NCBI GenBank assembly: GCA_023441805.1
Contig: JAEZNO010000005.1
Location: forward strand, 1-37,400
Source of the DNA: Bacteroidota bacterium
GTDB lineage: Bacteria > Bacteroidota > Bacteroidia > Bacteroidales > Lentimicrobiaceae
Reading direction: 5' to 3'
DNA length: 37,400 nt
Shown here: piece by piece, positions 1-7,491 of the stretch
Numbering within the stretch: position 1 is the stretch's first letter
How the letters are laid out: each line of letters begins with the position of its first letter
The notes under the pieces: generated by a model
Databases searched by the model: none
What the model saw: the letters and a program-made list of their open reading frames with translations, nothing else
Told to the model about the DNA's origin: nothing
Made by a program: the position numbers and the translations under genes

Positions 1-187
1 CTTCTTTCAGATTCTGCCTCACGGCAGACACCCTTGCTCTTGGCTAATGGTTGGTGGCTAAAAACCCCCATAAAGGACTTTCACCTTCAAGTTATTAATC
101 ATGCACGGCACACAAAAAGAGGCCGTCTTTTGAGACAGCCTCTTTAATAATTTTAGTATTTACCGTAAATTCTGAATGCAGGAAAGT
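1..187. other. Left-edge intergenic, no gene seen
   Basis: No coding frame of note was seen. The stretch holds the terminator at 116-145 and, near 33-57, a TTGGCTAATGG/TTGGTGGCTAA near-repeat of the kind found in Bacteroidota spacers. The gene to the left lies outside the window. Confidence 0.5.
111..150 (-). terminator. Rho-independent terminator of the sigma factor gene
   Basis: An AAAGAGGC arm (116-123) pairs with GCCTCTTT (138-145). The inner GTC/GAC bases extend the stem, which has a short T/G-rich loop. Read on the minus strand the hairpin is followed by a run of five T. It lies 40 to 70 bases after the stop codon of the ECF sigma gene. A hairpin of very similar sequence ends the gene near 35087. 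Confidence 0.8.
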
Positions 188-685
188 TTATGATTGGAAC
201 TCTTTTAATGATTCCATAAGTTTCTTTCTCGTAAAGAAAATCCGGCTTTTGACGGTACCTATCGAAAGGTTTAGATTTTCAGCTATCTCCTTATATTTAT
301 ATCCTGCAGCATGCATTTCAAATGGCATACGCTGATCCTTCTCAAGCCTTGATATTCCGGCTTTAATCTCTTTTGTAGAGATTTCTGATTCTGGAGAACC
401 AAAGTCAGATTTCTTGGGTATATTTAGATAATAAAGATCTTCGGAGTTATCTACTATAGTGTTCGCTTTTTTATTGCGACGATAATTATTAATAAAGGTA
501 TTCTTCATGATCGTAAATGTCCAGGCTTTCAGGTTTGTCTGATCGGCAAATTTATCCCGATGCATGAGTGCTTTTAAGTATGTGTCTTGTATCAGATCTT
601 TTGCTTCTTCTTTATCATTAGTTAAAGTATAAGCAAAATAGAAGAGATGATCGTGAAGACTTATTAATTTGCTGCTAAATTCCAT
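188..685 (-). CDS. ECF-type RNA polymerase sigma factor (sigma-70 family)
   Basis: This is a 165-residue alternative sigma factor that would direct RNA polymerase to a stress or envelope regulon. Region 2 spans about residues 8-75, including an EEAKDLIQDTYLKAL helix and the NTFINNYRR segment typical of the -10 binding helix. Region 4 spans about 105-158 and contains the HTH segment YKEIAENLNLSIGTVKSRIF used for -35 recognition. The length is normal for the group. No anti-sigma factor (zinc-finger or FecR type) flanks it, which is unusual. The upstream neighbour on the same strand, 107 bases away, is a DUF4142 lipoprotein gene that may belong to the regulon. The downstream side ends in a clear terminator. 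The family is certain; the inducing signal and subgroup cannot be read from the sequence. Confidence 0.93.
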   Translation of the reverse strand: MEFSSKLISLHDHLFYFAYTLTNDKEEAKDLIQDTYLKALMHRDKFADQTNLKAWTFTIMKNTFINNYRRNKKANTIVDNSEDLYYLNIPKKSDFGSPESEISTKEIKAGISRLEKDQRMPFEMHAAGYKYKEIAENLNLSIGTVKSRIFFTRKKLMESLKEFQS

Positions 686-792
686 GTTACTGTTTTTTTA
701 AGAGGTTAGTTGATTATTGAGTTAGAGTTTCAAATGAGAATTACAGATTTAACTGCATGCTCCCGTGTCTCACTATCACTCAGTTTACAGAT

Positions 793-1377
793 TTACTTTA
801 GTGCGTCATTAATGGTTCTCGCAGAGTCCTGATGCATTAGTAATACAGGTAGTGTTTTTGAGGCAAACGTTCTGATATCAGGATCCATTCCATCTTCAGC
901 ATGTCGCTTAAATTTGTCAGTATCCTTTTGGTGATCATCCAACATTTCATCCATATAGGCTTTATCGAAATCAGCACCTTTCTTTTCCTTCAAATTATTT
1001 AGTTTCCTTAAATGAGCTTCGTCCAGAGCTGTAGGGAGTAATATATTTTTCTTCGCTGCAAGTGCCTTCAGTTCATCATTAGCCTTAGAGTGATCTTTAA
1101 CCATCATGGCACCAAAGTTTCTTACGCGTGGATTAACTGCATTCTGCTGTGCATACTTGCCGAGTTCAACCTCCATGAGTCCACCCAATGCAGCTTCTTC
1201 CATAAAGTCCATATCTTTATCCTCATCATTATCGAGCATGCTTTGGTTCATCGAATTGTCATTCATGGTACTATCCCCATCCATGCCCTGATTTTCATTT
1301 CCACGTTGACTGTTACATGATAACATCGCAACTGAAATAAGAGCCAAAACGAGAATCCGAACCGTACTTGTTTTCAT
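793..1377 (-). CDS. DUF4142 domain lipoprotein
   Basis: A 194-residue predicted lipoprotein. I chose the start at 1377 because MKTSTVRILVLALISVAMLSC is a complete lipoprotein signal with the lipidated cysteine at residue 21; the upstream in-frame ATG at 1425 would add 16 residues before the signal. After a Met/Asn/Asp-rich linker (about 25-58), residues 60-190 form a helical DUF4142 (ferritin-like-fold) domain, with MVKDHSKANDELKALAAKK and a DHQKD motif. Met-, Asp- and His-rich segments suggest metal contact, but that is inference. DUF4142 proteins are commonly stress-induced in Bacteroidota; no enzyme activity is established. The gene lies beside the ECF sigma gene on the same strand. Two TGTAAC motifs on its strand lie 117-143 bases upstream. 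Confidence 0.88.
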   Translation of the reverse strand: MKTSTVRILVLALISVAMLSCNSQRGNENQGMDGDSTMNDNSMNQSMLDNDEDKDMDFMEEAALGGLMEVELGKYAQQNAVNPRVRNFGAMMVKDHSKANDELKALAAKKNILLPTALDEAHLRKLNNLKEKKGADFDKAYMDEMLDDHQKDTDKFKRHAEDGMDPDIRTFASKTLPVLLMHQDSARTINDALK

Positions 1378-1425
1378 AATCCAGGGTATTTGTGTTGAAC
1401 TTTCTGTTGACATTAATATTTTCAC

Positions 1426-1774
1426 TGGTTAACGGATAACAAAAAGTCTGGAAAAATCATAACACAAAAGTGATTATGAAACAGTGTTGCAGCGTTACAC
1501 GATTTTAATGAAATGTTACATCATTCGCAGTCAAGTGAAAAAACCCTCATATCTTGACAATCTTCAACTGTTTCCTCTCTTCTAACAGGATGCTCATATT
1601 CATATGTCCATTATTGAAACAATATAAATGATGAAAAGAAAGCTCAGGATTATATAACACTTTAAATCACAGGGTCGGTCATCTTTGCAATATAATGTTT
1701 TGCTTTACCGGCAGTGATAGATACCGGTAAATCTGAATGTTATTAGCATTTTATAAACTTTAATACCGACTATC
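1426..1774. other. Intergenic region upstream of two divergent genes
   Basis: No gene is visible. On the minus strand it holds two TGTAAC motifs (1494-1499 and 1515-1520) upstream of the DUF4142 gene. An 11-mer, ACAGTGTTGCA (1481-1491), recurs exactly at 2112-2122 after the next gene. No strong terminator or standard TAnnTTTG promoter was found. Confidence 0.4.
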
Positions 1775-2104
1775 ATGAAAAAAAACAGCAAAATCAGGAA
1801 ATCTACACCGGCTAATTCAACTAAGACCAGATTTGAAGACACTGAAGAAGGAAGGAGAATTCTTAGCTCACTAAGTGAATCATTGCGACAGATTAGAATG
1901 GAAAATGAGCACAATGGTGAAGTGAGAATCTTATCCAGCTTCTCTAAAAAGAACAAGACTAAGTTTTACACAACTCCATTTGAGAAAGATCTTGATAACA
2001 TGCTGTTAAAAAGGAAAGCACCCAATAAATCTCTGAAACATAGCGATTACATTTTATCGCAGGTTCAGAGACAGCAGGGAATGCGTATTCCGCCAAAGAA
2101 CTAA
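1775..2104 (+). CDS. Small basic protein of unknown function
   Basis: A 109-residue, Lys/Arg/Ser-rich protein with no signal peptide or membrane segment. I do not recognise the family. The N-terminus is strongly basic (MKKNSKIRKS). The middle, from about residue 24 to 62, is predicted helical with alternating charge, and the C-terminus (about 85-109) ends in a Gln/Arg-rich RQQGMRIPPKN tail. The ATG at 1775 starts directly after an A-rich leader. The coding assignment rests on length, codon-like composition and position inside a cluster of small, probably stress-related genes. A nucleic-acid-binding role would fit the charge but is only a guess. Confidence 0.6.
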   Translation: MKKNSKIRKSTPANSTKTRFEDTEEGRRILSSLSESLRQIRMENEHNGEVRILSSFSKKNKTKFYTTPFEKDLDNMLLKRKAPNKSLKHSDYILSQVQRQQGMRIPPKN

Positions 2105-2287
2105 TGATAACACAGTGTTGCATTGACGATTGTAAACAACCACTGCCAATGCCGGCATGATGATGAAATCGTTAAATGTCAAGCACAAATTATTTTGTCT
2201 TTGAACTTAATGTCAATTAGAATGCATGAGATCAACAACCAATCATAAATGACTTGATTGTGAATAATATAGGTAATTGTAAATATC

Positions 2288-2479
2288 ATGAAAACACTAC
2301 TTTACATTTTTGCAGCTTTGCTCTCCGCAGTTTGGGCAATAGGCTTCTTTGTATTGAGAAGTTCCGATAGCATTCACCTATTATTACTAATTGACTTTCT
2401 GATTTTACTCAAAGCCCTGAAGCCCGAAAAAGAAGAAAGGATAAGTCGAATAACGAGTGAGCGTAATTATATCAAATAA
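2288..2479 (+). CDS. Small two-helix membrane protein, Lmo0937/DUF5670-like
   Basis: A 63-residue protein with two hydrophobic helices (about 3-22 and 28-43) separated by a short turn, RSSDSIH, and a charged tail KPEKEERISRITSERN. The pattern of a first helix ending in W-x-x-G-F and a second starting with IHLLLLIDFLILL resembles the Lmo0937/DUF5670 family of tiny membrane proteins, often linked to general stress regulons. That assignment is by pattern only. It is a monocistronic-looking gene between other small genes. Function unknown. Confidence 0.65.
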   Translation: MKTLLYIFAALLSAVWAIGFFVLRSSDSIHLLLLIDFLILLKALKPEKEERISRITSERNYIK

Positions 2480-2695
2480 AATTGACAGGGAGCCTTAAAA
2501 TTGATAATAAACGATTCATTAAGCAGATAAGGCGCCTCAATACGATATAAACTTTAGCAAAGTCTATGTAACGCTTTAATAGTCGCAATTTTAGAATTTT
2601 GGAATACAACCTTAACAGCAGGAAGGAAAAGGAGAAGTACCGCTAATTAAGGAAAAAGAGAAGATATTAAGTAATAACTTTAAAAATTTACTAAA

Positions 2696-2848
2696 ATGAC
2701 TGCCCGTTTAATATACCCGGTTATGGGGTTGACAAAGATCAGATTAATCATGAAAAAGCATTATAAGTGGCTGGTTGAGCTGGTAGATGCTGAATTAATG
2801 ATTGAGGTTGCCGAAGAGGATTTTGTTCTTGATCAGCAACCCGCCTGA
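2696..2848 (+). CDS. Short ORF, 50 residues, unknown function
   Basis: ATG at 2696 opens a 50-codon frame ending with TGA at 2846-2848. It has a basic N-terminal half (TKIRLIMKKHYKWL) and an acidic C-terminal half (ELMIEVAEEDFVLDQQPA). It lies alone between 2480 and 3243 and is followed 24 bases later by a very strong intrinsic terminator, showing that something here is transcribed on this strand. An internal ATG at 2750 would give a 32-residue product. It has no recognisable domain. A TGTAAC motif lies about 124 bases upstream (2567-2572). It could equally be the coding or non-coding part of a small RNA. Confidence 0.45.
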   Translation: MTARLIYPVMGLTKIRLIMKKHYKWLVELVDAELMIEVAEEDFVLDQQPA

Positions 2849-2872
2849 TCCAAAAAACTAATTATTAATAAC

Positions 2873-2918
2873 AACTCCTTAATGTTGATCACCAAAGATT
2901 AACATTAAGGAGTTTTTA
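2873..2918 (+). terminator. Strong intrinsic terminator after the 50-residue ORF
   Basis: A perfect 14-bp stem pairs AACTCCTTAATGTT (2873-2886) with AACATTAAGGAGTT (2901-2914). Four more pairs, one of them G-T, close a six-base loop at 2891-2896. A run of T follows from 2913. It is one of the longest hairpins in the window and marks the end of a plus-strand transcript. Confidence 0.9.
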
Positions 2919-2970
2919 TTTTCATTCAGATTCCGGCGAGAAGTAGTTTCGATTGTGATTGATTTCGTAG

Positions 2971-3006
2971 TTTCAATTGTTTCGATTGTTTCGATTGTTT
3001 CGATTG
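2971..3006 (+). repeat. 9-bp tandem repeat, four units
   Basis: The unit TTTCGATTG occurs three times head to tail after one variant copy, TTTCAATTG. Degenerate copies precede it from about 2946. The same unit pair recurs at 25074-25091. Confidence 0.85.
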
Positions 3007-3228
3007 AATTCATCATTCATTATTCATCTTATTTTACTTCATAATGTGTTAAATCGTTTTTTCATATACCTTGATTAATATAATTCAATTAGCCTTTCGC
3101 CTTGATTATGTGATGATTATGCAACAATATCAAAAAAGGATGTAACAATTACGGTAATTTATGGATTGATATTTGCAACCTCTATGGAATTATTTAATCT
3201 AATACAAACATTTAATCTACAATTTACC

Positions 3229-3234
3229 AGGAGG
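3229..3234 (+). promoter_or_regulatory. Consensus Shine-Dalgarno AGGAGG
   Basis: AGGAGG sits nine bases before the ATG at 3244. Bacteroidota genes rarely use a strong Shine-Dalgarno, so this stands out. It decides the start of the following gene against the upstream in-frame ATG at 3166. Confidence 0.8.
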
Positions 3235-3243
3235 ACTATAACC

Positions 3244-4335
3244 ATGAAAAAAATAAAATTGTTAGCAATAATAACTACCGCGGTTTGCGGATTCTATTTC
3301 ACTACGGCTGCTCAAACAGAGACGCAGAGCTCTACACAACAGGATAAACAGAGTTCAGCACAAGATCAGAGCAGCATGCAATCAAGCCAACAAAGTGATG
3401 AGATTTCTCTAAATGAAAGCCCTACGGTTGAAAAATCATCACAAGGATACAAAATACAAGTTTGGGTACTTCCCGAGGAAAGTACAGCTGCAAGTAGTGA
3501 ATTTGACAGTCGCTATGATTCCAGAGATGATGCTCTGAAGGGAACTAGCGGAAGTGAAACAAAATCAACTAAAAGTAGTGATTTTGACAAATCAGGAACG
3601 GACTATAATAAAGACTTAAATAAAGATAAAAAGTCCGGAACGGATTATAATAAGGACTCAAAGATCGGTACTGACTATAATAAGAGTGGTACAGGGATTG
3701 ACAAGAAAATGGACGCATCAGGTACAGGTACAATAGGATCGACCGGTGTATCCGGATCAGGAAATGTATCAGGTAGTGGTGTTTCAGGTACAATAGGTAC
3801 TACTAATCCCGCAGGTACAACCGGAAGTACCGGAACTACAAGTACTATAGGAAGTTCAAGTAGTACAGGTTCAGCTACCGGTTCAGGTACTATAGGTACG
3901 ACTTCGCAATCCGATCGTACTCAGAGTTCAAGCACTTGGAATCAATCAGATAAATCAGCTGATAATCAGAATTCAGGAATCAGCAGAGATGATTGGAGAG
4001 CCCAGTCTAATCAGACGGGACAATCTACCGGTATGAAGGAAGACAAGAGTATGGTTTATGTAAAGGTGATTGATGAAAAGTCTGGTGCTGAGGTTAATGC
4101 TAAGGATATCGAAATGAAGGTAATCACTCCAAGTAAGAAGAGTTTCACCACTGACCTTAAGGAAAAAGAGGATATGCATATGGGTGAACTCGCTTTAACT
4201 GAAGATGGTACCTACAATATGCAGGCAACTATCCATACTGAAGACAATAAGAGTGTTGTTATCCCATTTACTTACGATAACAATGTAAACACTTCAATGG
4301 ATCAGTCATCGGATATTGACAGTGATATAAAATAA
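3244..4335 (+). CDS. Secreted low-complexity Ser/Gly/Thr-rich protein with C-terminal beta domain
   Basis: A 363-residue exported protein. The ATG at 3244 is preceded by AGGAGG and gives a standard signal peptide (MKKIKLLAIITTAVCGFYFTTAAQ). Residues 25-50 are Gln/Ser-rich. A short conserved-looking block, SSQGYKIQVWVLPEES, follows at about 61-76. Residues about 118-154 contain four copies of a GTDYNKD-type repeat. From about 158 to 260 the chain is almost only Ser, Gly, Thr, Ala and Ile, probably an unstructured or surface-exposed linker. Residues about 264-363 form an ordered domain (VYVKVIDEKSGAEVNAKDIE...) that looks like an all-beta sandwich, comparable in layout to YtkA-type domains, though I cannot confirm this. 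It ends at a clear terminator and is monocistronic. Role unknown; a surface or stress-coat protein is a guess. Confidence 0.75.
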   Translation: MKKIKLLAIITTAVCGFYFTTAAQTETQSSTQQDKQSSAQDQSSMQSSQQSDEISLNESPTVEKSSQGYKIQVWVLPEESTAASSEFDSRYDSRDDALKGTSGSETKSTKSSDFDKSGTDYNKDLNKDKKSGTDYNKDSKIGTDYNKSGTGIDKKMDASGTGTIGSTGVSGSGNVSGSGVSGTIGTTNPAGTTGSTGTTSTIGSSSSTGSATGSGTIGTTSQSDRTQSSSTWNQSDKSADNQNSGISRDDWRAQSNQTGQSTGMKEDKSMVYVKVIDEKSGAEVNAKDIEMKVITPSKKSFTTDLKEKEDMHMGELALTEDGTYNMQATIHTEDNKSVVIPFTYDNNVNTSMDQSSDIDSDIK

Positions 4336-4431
4336 TCAACATGCCCTGGAAAGCATGGGGACCATCTAGTTCAACTGATATGAGTGCGACTATAGCTGGT
4401 AATTAATCCCATGACTTTTATTATGTGAATC

Positions 4432-4466
4432 AGGAGCTGCTCTATTTATAGGGCAGCTCCTTTTAT
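4432..4466 (+). terminator. Intrinsic terminator after the low-complexity secreted protein
   Basis: AGGAGCTGC (4432-4440) pairs perfectly with GCAGCTCCT (4454-4462) around a 13-base AT-rich loop, and TTTTA follows. It separates this transcript from the lolD-like promoter immediately downstream. Confidence 0.85.
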
Positions 4467-4484
4467 GTGCAAAACAGAATAGTT

Positions 4485-4492
4485 ACCTTTGT
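4485..4492 (+). promoter_or_regulatory. Promoter -7 element for the lolD-like gene
   Basis: TACCTTTG matches the Bacteroidota -7 consensus TAnnTTTG. The ATG at 4518 lies 25 bases downstream. A T-rich stretch at 4461-4466 sits where the -33 box should be but is not a clean TTTG. The element lies downstream of the ATG at 4467, which argues against that longer start. Confidence 0.65.
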
Positions 4493-4517
4493 ATCTCGCA
4501 ATCCAACCCGAATACTC

Positions 4518-5192
4518 ATGATTGAAGCATCAGGAATAGTTAAATCTTTTGGAAACCTTAAGGTATTAAAGGAAGTTTCATTAAAAGTCAACAAGGGAGA
4601 AATCGTATCATTAACCGGTGCATCAGGAGCAGGGAAATCAACATTATTGCACATAATCGGCACCCTTGAAAAACCCGATCAGGGTCACGTACTAATCGAT
4701 GGCACTAAAGTTACCACACTTGATGATCGTAAACTATCCTCATTCAGGAACCAAAAGATTGGCTTTGTGTTCCAGTTTCATCATCTGCTTCCTGAATTTA
4801 CTGCGATTGAAAATATTTGCATTCCTGCCTATATAGCCGGCAAAAGCAGTAAAGAATCAAGAAATAAAGCTATTGAGCTAATGGAATTGCTGGGTATAAA
4901 AGAAAGGATGGATCATAAACCATCTGAATTATCAGGAGGAGAACAGCAAAGGGTTGCAATTGCCAGAGCTTTGATTAATGAGCCGGCTGTCCTGATGGCA
5001 GATGAGCCTTCGGGAAACCTTGATTCCGTAAACGCCAGGCTTTTACATAATCTGTTTTTTGATCTCAGGAAAGCATTTAATCAAACCATCCTCATCGTTA
5101 CACACAATGAAGAACTTGCCGGAATGGCCGATAGACAAGTGTTAATGAAAGATGGTCAAATATTCGAAACACAGTCAACCAATATCATATAA
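4518..5192 (+). CDS. lolD: ABC transporter ATP-binding protein, LolD-like
   Basis: A 224-residue ATPase subunit of an ABC transporter, closest by sequence to the LolD/MacB group that powers lipoprotein release from the inner membrane or related extrusion. Walker A GASGAGKST is at 34-42, the Q-loop glutamine at about 86, the signature LSGGEQQR at 138-145, Walker B VLMADEP at 158-164, and the H-loop histidine at 196. The length matches LolD. The start at 4518 gives the usual MIEASGIVKSF N-terminus and lies just after a -7 promoter element; an in-frame ATG at 4467 would add 17 atypical residues. No LolC/LolE-type permease is adjacent. The gene 79 bases downstream encodes an exported TPR protein, probably co-transcribed. 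The ATPase is certain; the exact substrate is not. Confidence 0.9.
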   Translation: MIEASGIVKSFGNLKVLKEVSLKVNKGEIVSLTGASGAGKSTLLHIIGTLEKPDQGHVLIDGTKVTTLDDRKLSSFRNQKIGFVFQFHHLLPEFTAIENICIPAYIAGKSSKESRNKAIELMELLGIKERMDHKPSELSGGEQQRVAIARALINEPAVLMADEPSGNLDSVNARLLHNLFFDLRKAFNQTILIVTHNEELAGMADRQVLMKDGQIFETQSTNII

Positions 5193-5271
5193 TCCTGTTA
5201 GATTAACCAACCGATGTCAAATAATCCCGATAGTTGAACGTTATAACCTGTTAGTAACCTTTTTTCCTGAT

Positions 5272-7371
5272 ATGAAGTATCAAAAGTACGCCTATATATT
5301 TGCTGTCATCCTCTTATTTATTGCTCATTCTGAATCATTTAGCCAGGTAACTGATAAGGCAAAGCTTCTACAGTTTGAGGAAGCAATTACACGTGGTGAA
5401 GAATTCCTTCAAGCAAAAGATTACGCAAAAGCCAAGGCCGAATACCAAAAAGCCCTTGCTATTGATCCATCGGCTAAGTATCCTAAAGACAAATTAGCGC
5501 AAATTCGAAAGGTATATATTGACCCTCAGGATGAAACTGATTTCCAAGCTGCTGTACAAATAGGTGACAGGTTGTTTGAAGAAGGCAATTTCAGCGAAGC
5601 TAAAGAACAATACTCTATAGCTTTAACTATCAAACCCGATGATAAATCGGTACGCGAAAAATCAGTCAATACCGATAAGAAAGCAACTGAAAAGGTTGCA
5701 ATGCTAAAGGAATTTGATATTGTTAAAGCCGAGGCAGATAAACTCTTTGACGCTAAGAACTACACCCAATCAATTGACAAGTATAAACAAGCTCAATTAC
5801 TTAATCCAAAAGATACTCATACAGCTAGTCGCTTACATGAGGCTGAAACTATTTTAGCAAAGCAAAAAGCCCTTGATGATAATTACAATCAAATTATCAC
5901 TGAGGCTGATGATGCCTACATGAACAGGGAGTTCACCACTGCAAAAGATAAGTATGCACAGGCATCAAAGCTTAAACCTGCTGAGAGTTACCCAAAAAGT
6001 ATGCTTGAAAGGGTTGACGAATCAATTAAGAATAAAGCCGTAAATGACGCAGAGCAGGAAAAGCAACTTGCCGAAAAGCAAAAGAAAGATTCATTAGATG
6101 CAGTTCTGGCTGCCAAAGCGGAACAGGAAAGATTAGCCGAAGAGGCCAGACTTAAAGCCGAAAAAGATGCAGAGGAGGCAAGATTATTAGCTGAAAAGAA
6201 AGCAGATGATGAAAGGATAGCTCAGGCAAAATTGCTCGAAGAACAACGGATTCTGGCTGAAAAAGAAGCAGAAGAAAAACGACTTGCTGAAGAAAAATCA
6301 GCTCTTGAGAGAAAGCTGGTAGAAGAAAAAGAGGCTGAAGACCAAAGACTTGCAGCACTAGCAGCTGAACAACACCGTCAGGATTCAATAAATGCCGAAT
6401 TAGCAGCACTTGAATTAAAAAAGAAACAAGCTGAGGAAAATCGTTTGTCCGAAGAGGCCAGATTAGCCGAAGAGGCTAGAATTGCAGAACAAAACCGTTT
6501 AGCTGAGGAAGCCCGTCAGCAGGATGAAGCAAAAGCTTTGGCAGCTCAAAAGGCGGAAGAAGAGAGATTGGCTCAAGAGAAATTACTTGAGGAAGCCCGT
6601 TTGGAAGAGGCACGAATAGCTGCTGAAAAAGAAGCTGAACAAAAAAGGTTGGAATACGAACTAGCCTCTCAGATTGATAAGGAATACTATGATGCAATTG
6701 AATCAGCCAATCGGTTATTCAGCGAAGAAGACTTTTCGTCGGCAATTGTGTTGTACGAAAAAGCATCAGCTCTTAAACCACTGGAAGACTTCCCAAAGGA
6801 TAGACTAATCTATATACGCAATCTTCAACTTGCTCGTTTAAAATATAGCCTTGAAGCATATAATAAGAACATCGCGGCAGGAGACCTCGCCTACCAATCC
6901 AACATATTCGATAAAGCTATTGAAGAATATGAAAAAGCAATGGCAGCCCGTCCTGAAGAGACCTACCCGGGCCTGATGATCGATAAAATCAGAAAACTCA
7001 TGGAAGATAATGCCATGATTAACCTTGTCATTAATAGTGTGATTTTAACTGATGCCGGTGAGGAAAAATATAAGTTTTCTTCTATCGACATGAAGCTTCG
7101 CAAAAACAACTATATTATCATTAAAGCAAAAAAGACATCTGAGAAAGCACCTAAGATTTTCATCAACTATGGCAAAGATGATTTGAAAAGCGGTGGCATC
7201 GTAGTGAAAAGCGTTGAAAGTGATGAGACTGTCGATTATCTTGTTCGCATCAGCAGTCAGGATAAATGGTACAGGGTCGATAACAACTGGATTAGCCTCT
7301 ATCCGGAGGGTGGCTCAATTGAGATTACCGGGTTGCAGATTTCTCAGGGCGATATTCAGAAAGTCCCCTAA
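5272..7371 (+). CDS. Exported TPR and coiled-coil protein
   Basis: A 699-residue predicted exported or membrane-anchored protein. I chose the start at 5272 because it gives a signal sequence (MKYQKYAYIFAVILLFIAHSESFSQ); the open frame begins inside the preceding gene at 5152. Residues about 30-250 hold TPR-like repeats, each about 50-60 residues, with AKAEYQKALAIDPSAKYPKDKL-type units. About 258-465 is a long, highly charged coiled coil of repeated EEARLAEEARIAEQ-type segments, reminiscent of TolA. TPR-like units resume at about 465-580, and a beta-rich C-terminal domain follows at about 581-699. It shares an apparent transcript with the LolD-like ATPase. A periplasm-spanning scaffold is a reasonable inference. 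Unusual composition in the coiled coil explains the many long antisense open frames there. Confidence 0.85.
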   Translation: MKYQKYAYIFAVILLFIAHSESFSQVTDKAKLLQFEEAITRGEEFLQAKDYAKAKAEYQKALAIDPSAKYPKDKLAQIRKVYIDPQDETDFQAAVQIGDRLFEEGNFSEAKEQYSIALTIKPDDKSVREKSVNTDKKATEKVAMLKEFDIVKAEADKLFDAKNYTQSIDKYKQAQLLNPKDTHTASRLHEAETILAKQKALDDNYNQIITEADDAYMNREFTTAKDKYAQASKLKPAESYPKSMLERVDESIKNKAVNDAEQEKQLAEKQKKDSLDAVLAAKAEQERLAEEARLKAEKDAEEARLLAEKKADDERIAQAKLLEEQRILAEKEAEEKRLAEEKSALERKLVEEKEAEDQRLAALAAEQHRQDSINAELAALELKKKQAEENRLSEEARLAEEARIAEQNRLAEEARQQDEAKALAAQKAEEERLAQEKLLEEARLEEARIAAEKEAEQKRLEYELASQIDKEYYDAIESANRLFSEEDFSSAIVLYEKASALKPLEDFPKDRLIYIRNLQLARLKYSLEAYNKNIAAGDLAYQSNIFDKAIEEYEKAMAARPEETYPGLMIDKIRKLMEDNAMINLVINSVILTDAGEEKYKFSSIDMKLRKNNYIIIKAKKTSEKAPKIFINYGKDDLKSGGIVVKSVESDETVDYLVRISSQDKWYRVDNNWISLYPEGGSIEITGLQISQGDIQKVP

Positions 7372-7491
7372 GTTTCTGAATTCCACTGTTTCAAAAATAG
7401 CTTATTAAATATCTCTATTTCTGCATACTTTCTTATTGTAGATTCCCCATTTATTTCTCAAATTTGCCGTCTATAAAATCGAATTTAGTCA

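Larger units (their letters stand above)
2849..3243. other. Intergenic, holds a terminator and a 9-bp repeat array
   Basis: No coding frame is supported. It contains the hairpin terminator at 2873-2917, the 9-bp tandem repeat at 2971-3006 and the leader of the next gene, with a TGTAAC motif at 3141-3146 and a Shine-Dalgarno at 3229-3234. Confidence 0.5.

Noticed and set aside
1090..1320. Plus-strand frames opposite the DUF4142 gene
   Set aside because: They are shadows of a well-supported lipoprotein gene and have no promoter or domain.
4467..4517. Longer start for the lolD-like gene
   Set aside because: The promoter -7 box at 4485-4492 lies downstream of that ATG and the extra residues are not part of the family.
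6152..6697. Long minus-strand Leu/Gln-rich frames
   Set aside because: They lie opposite the Glu/Ala/Lys-rich coiled coil of the TPR protein; its codon bias removes stops on the other strand.
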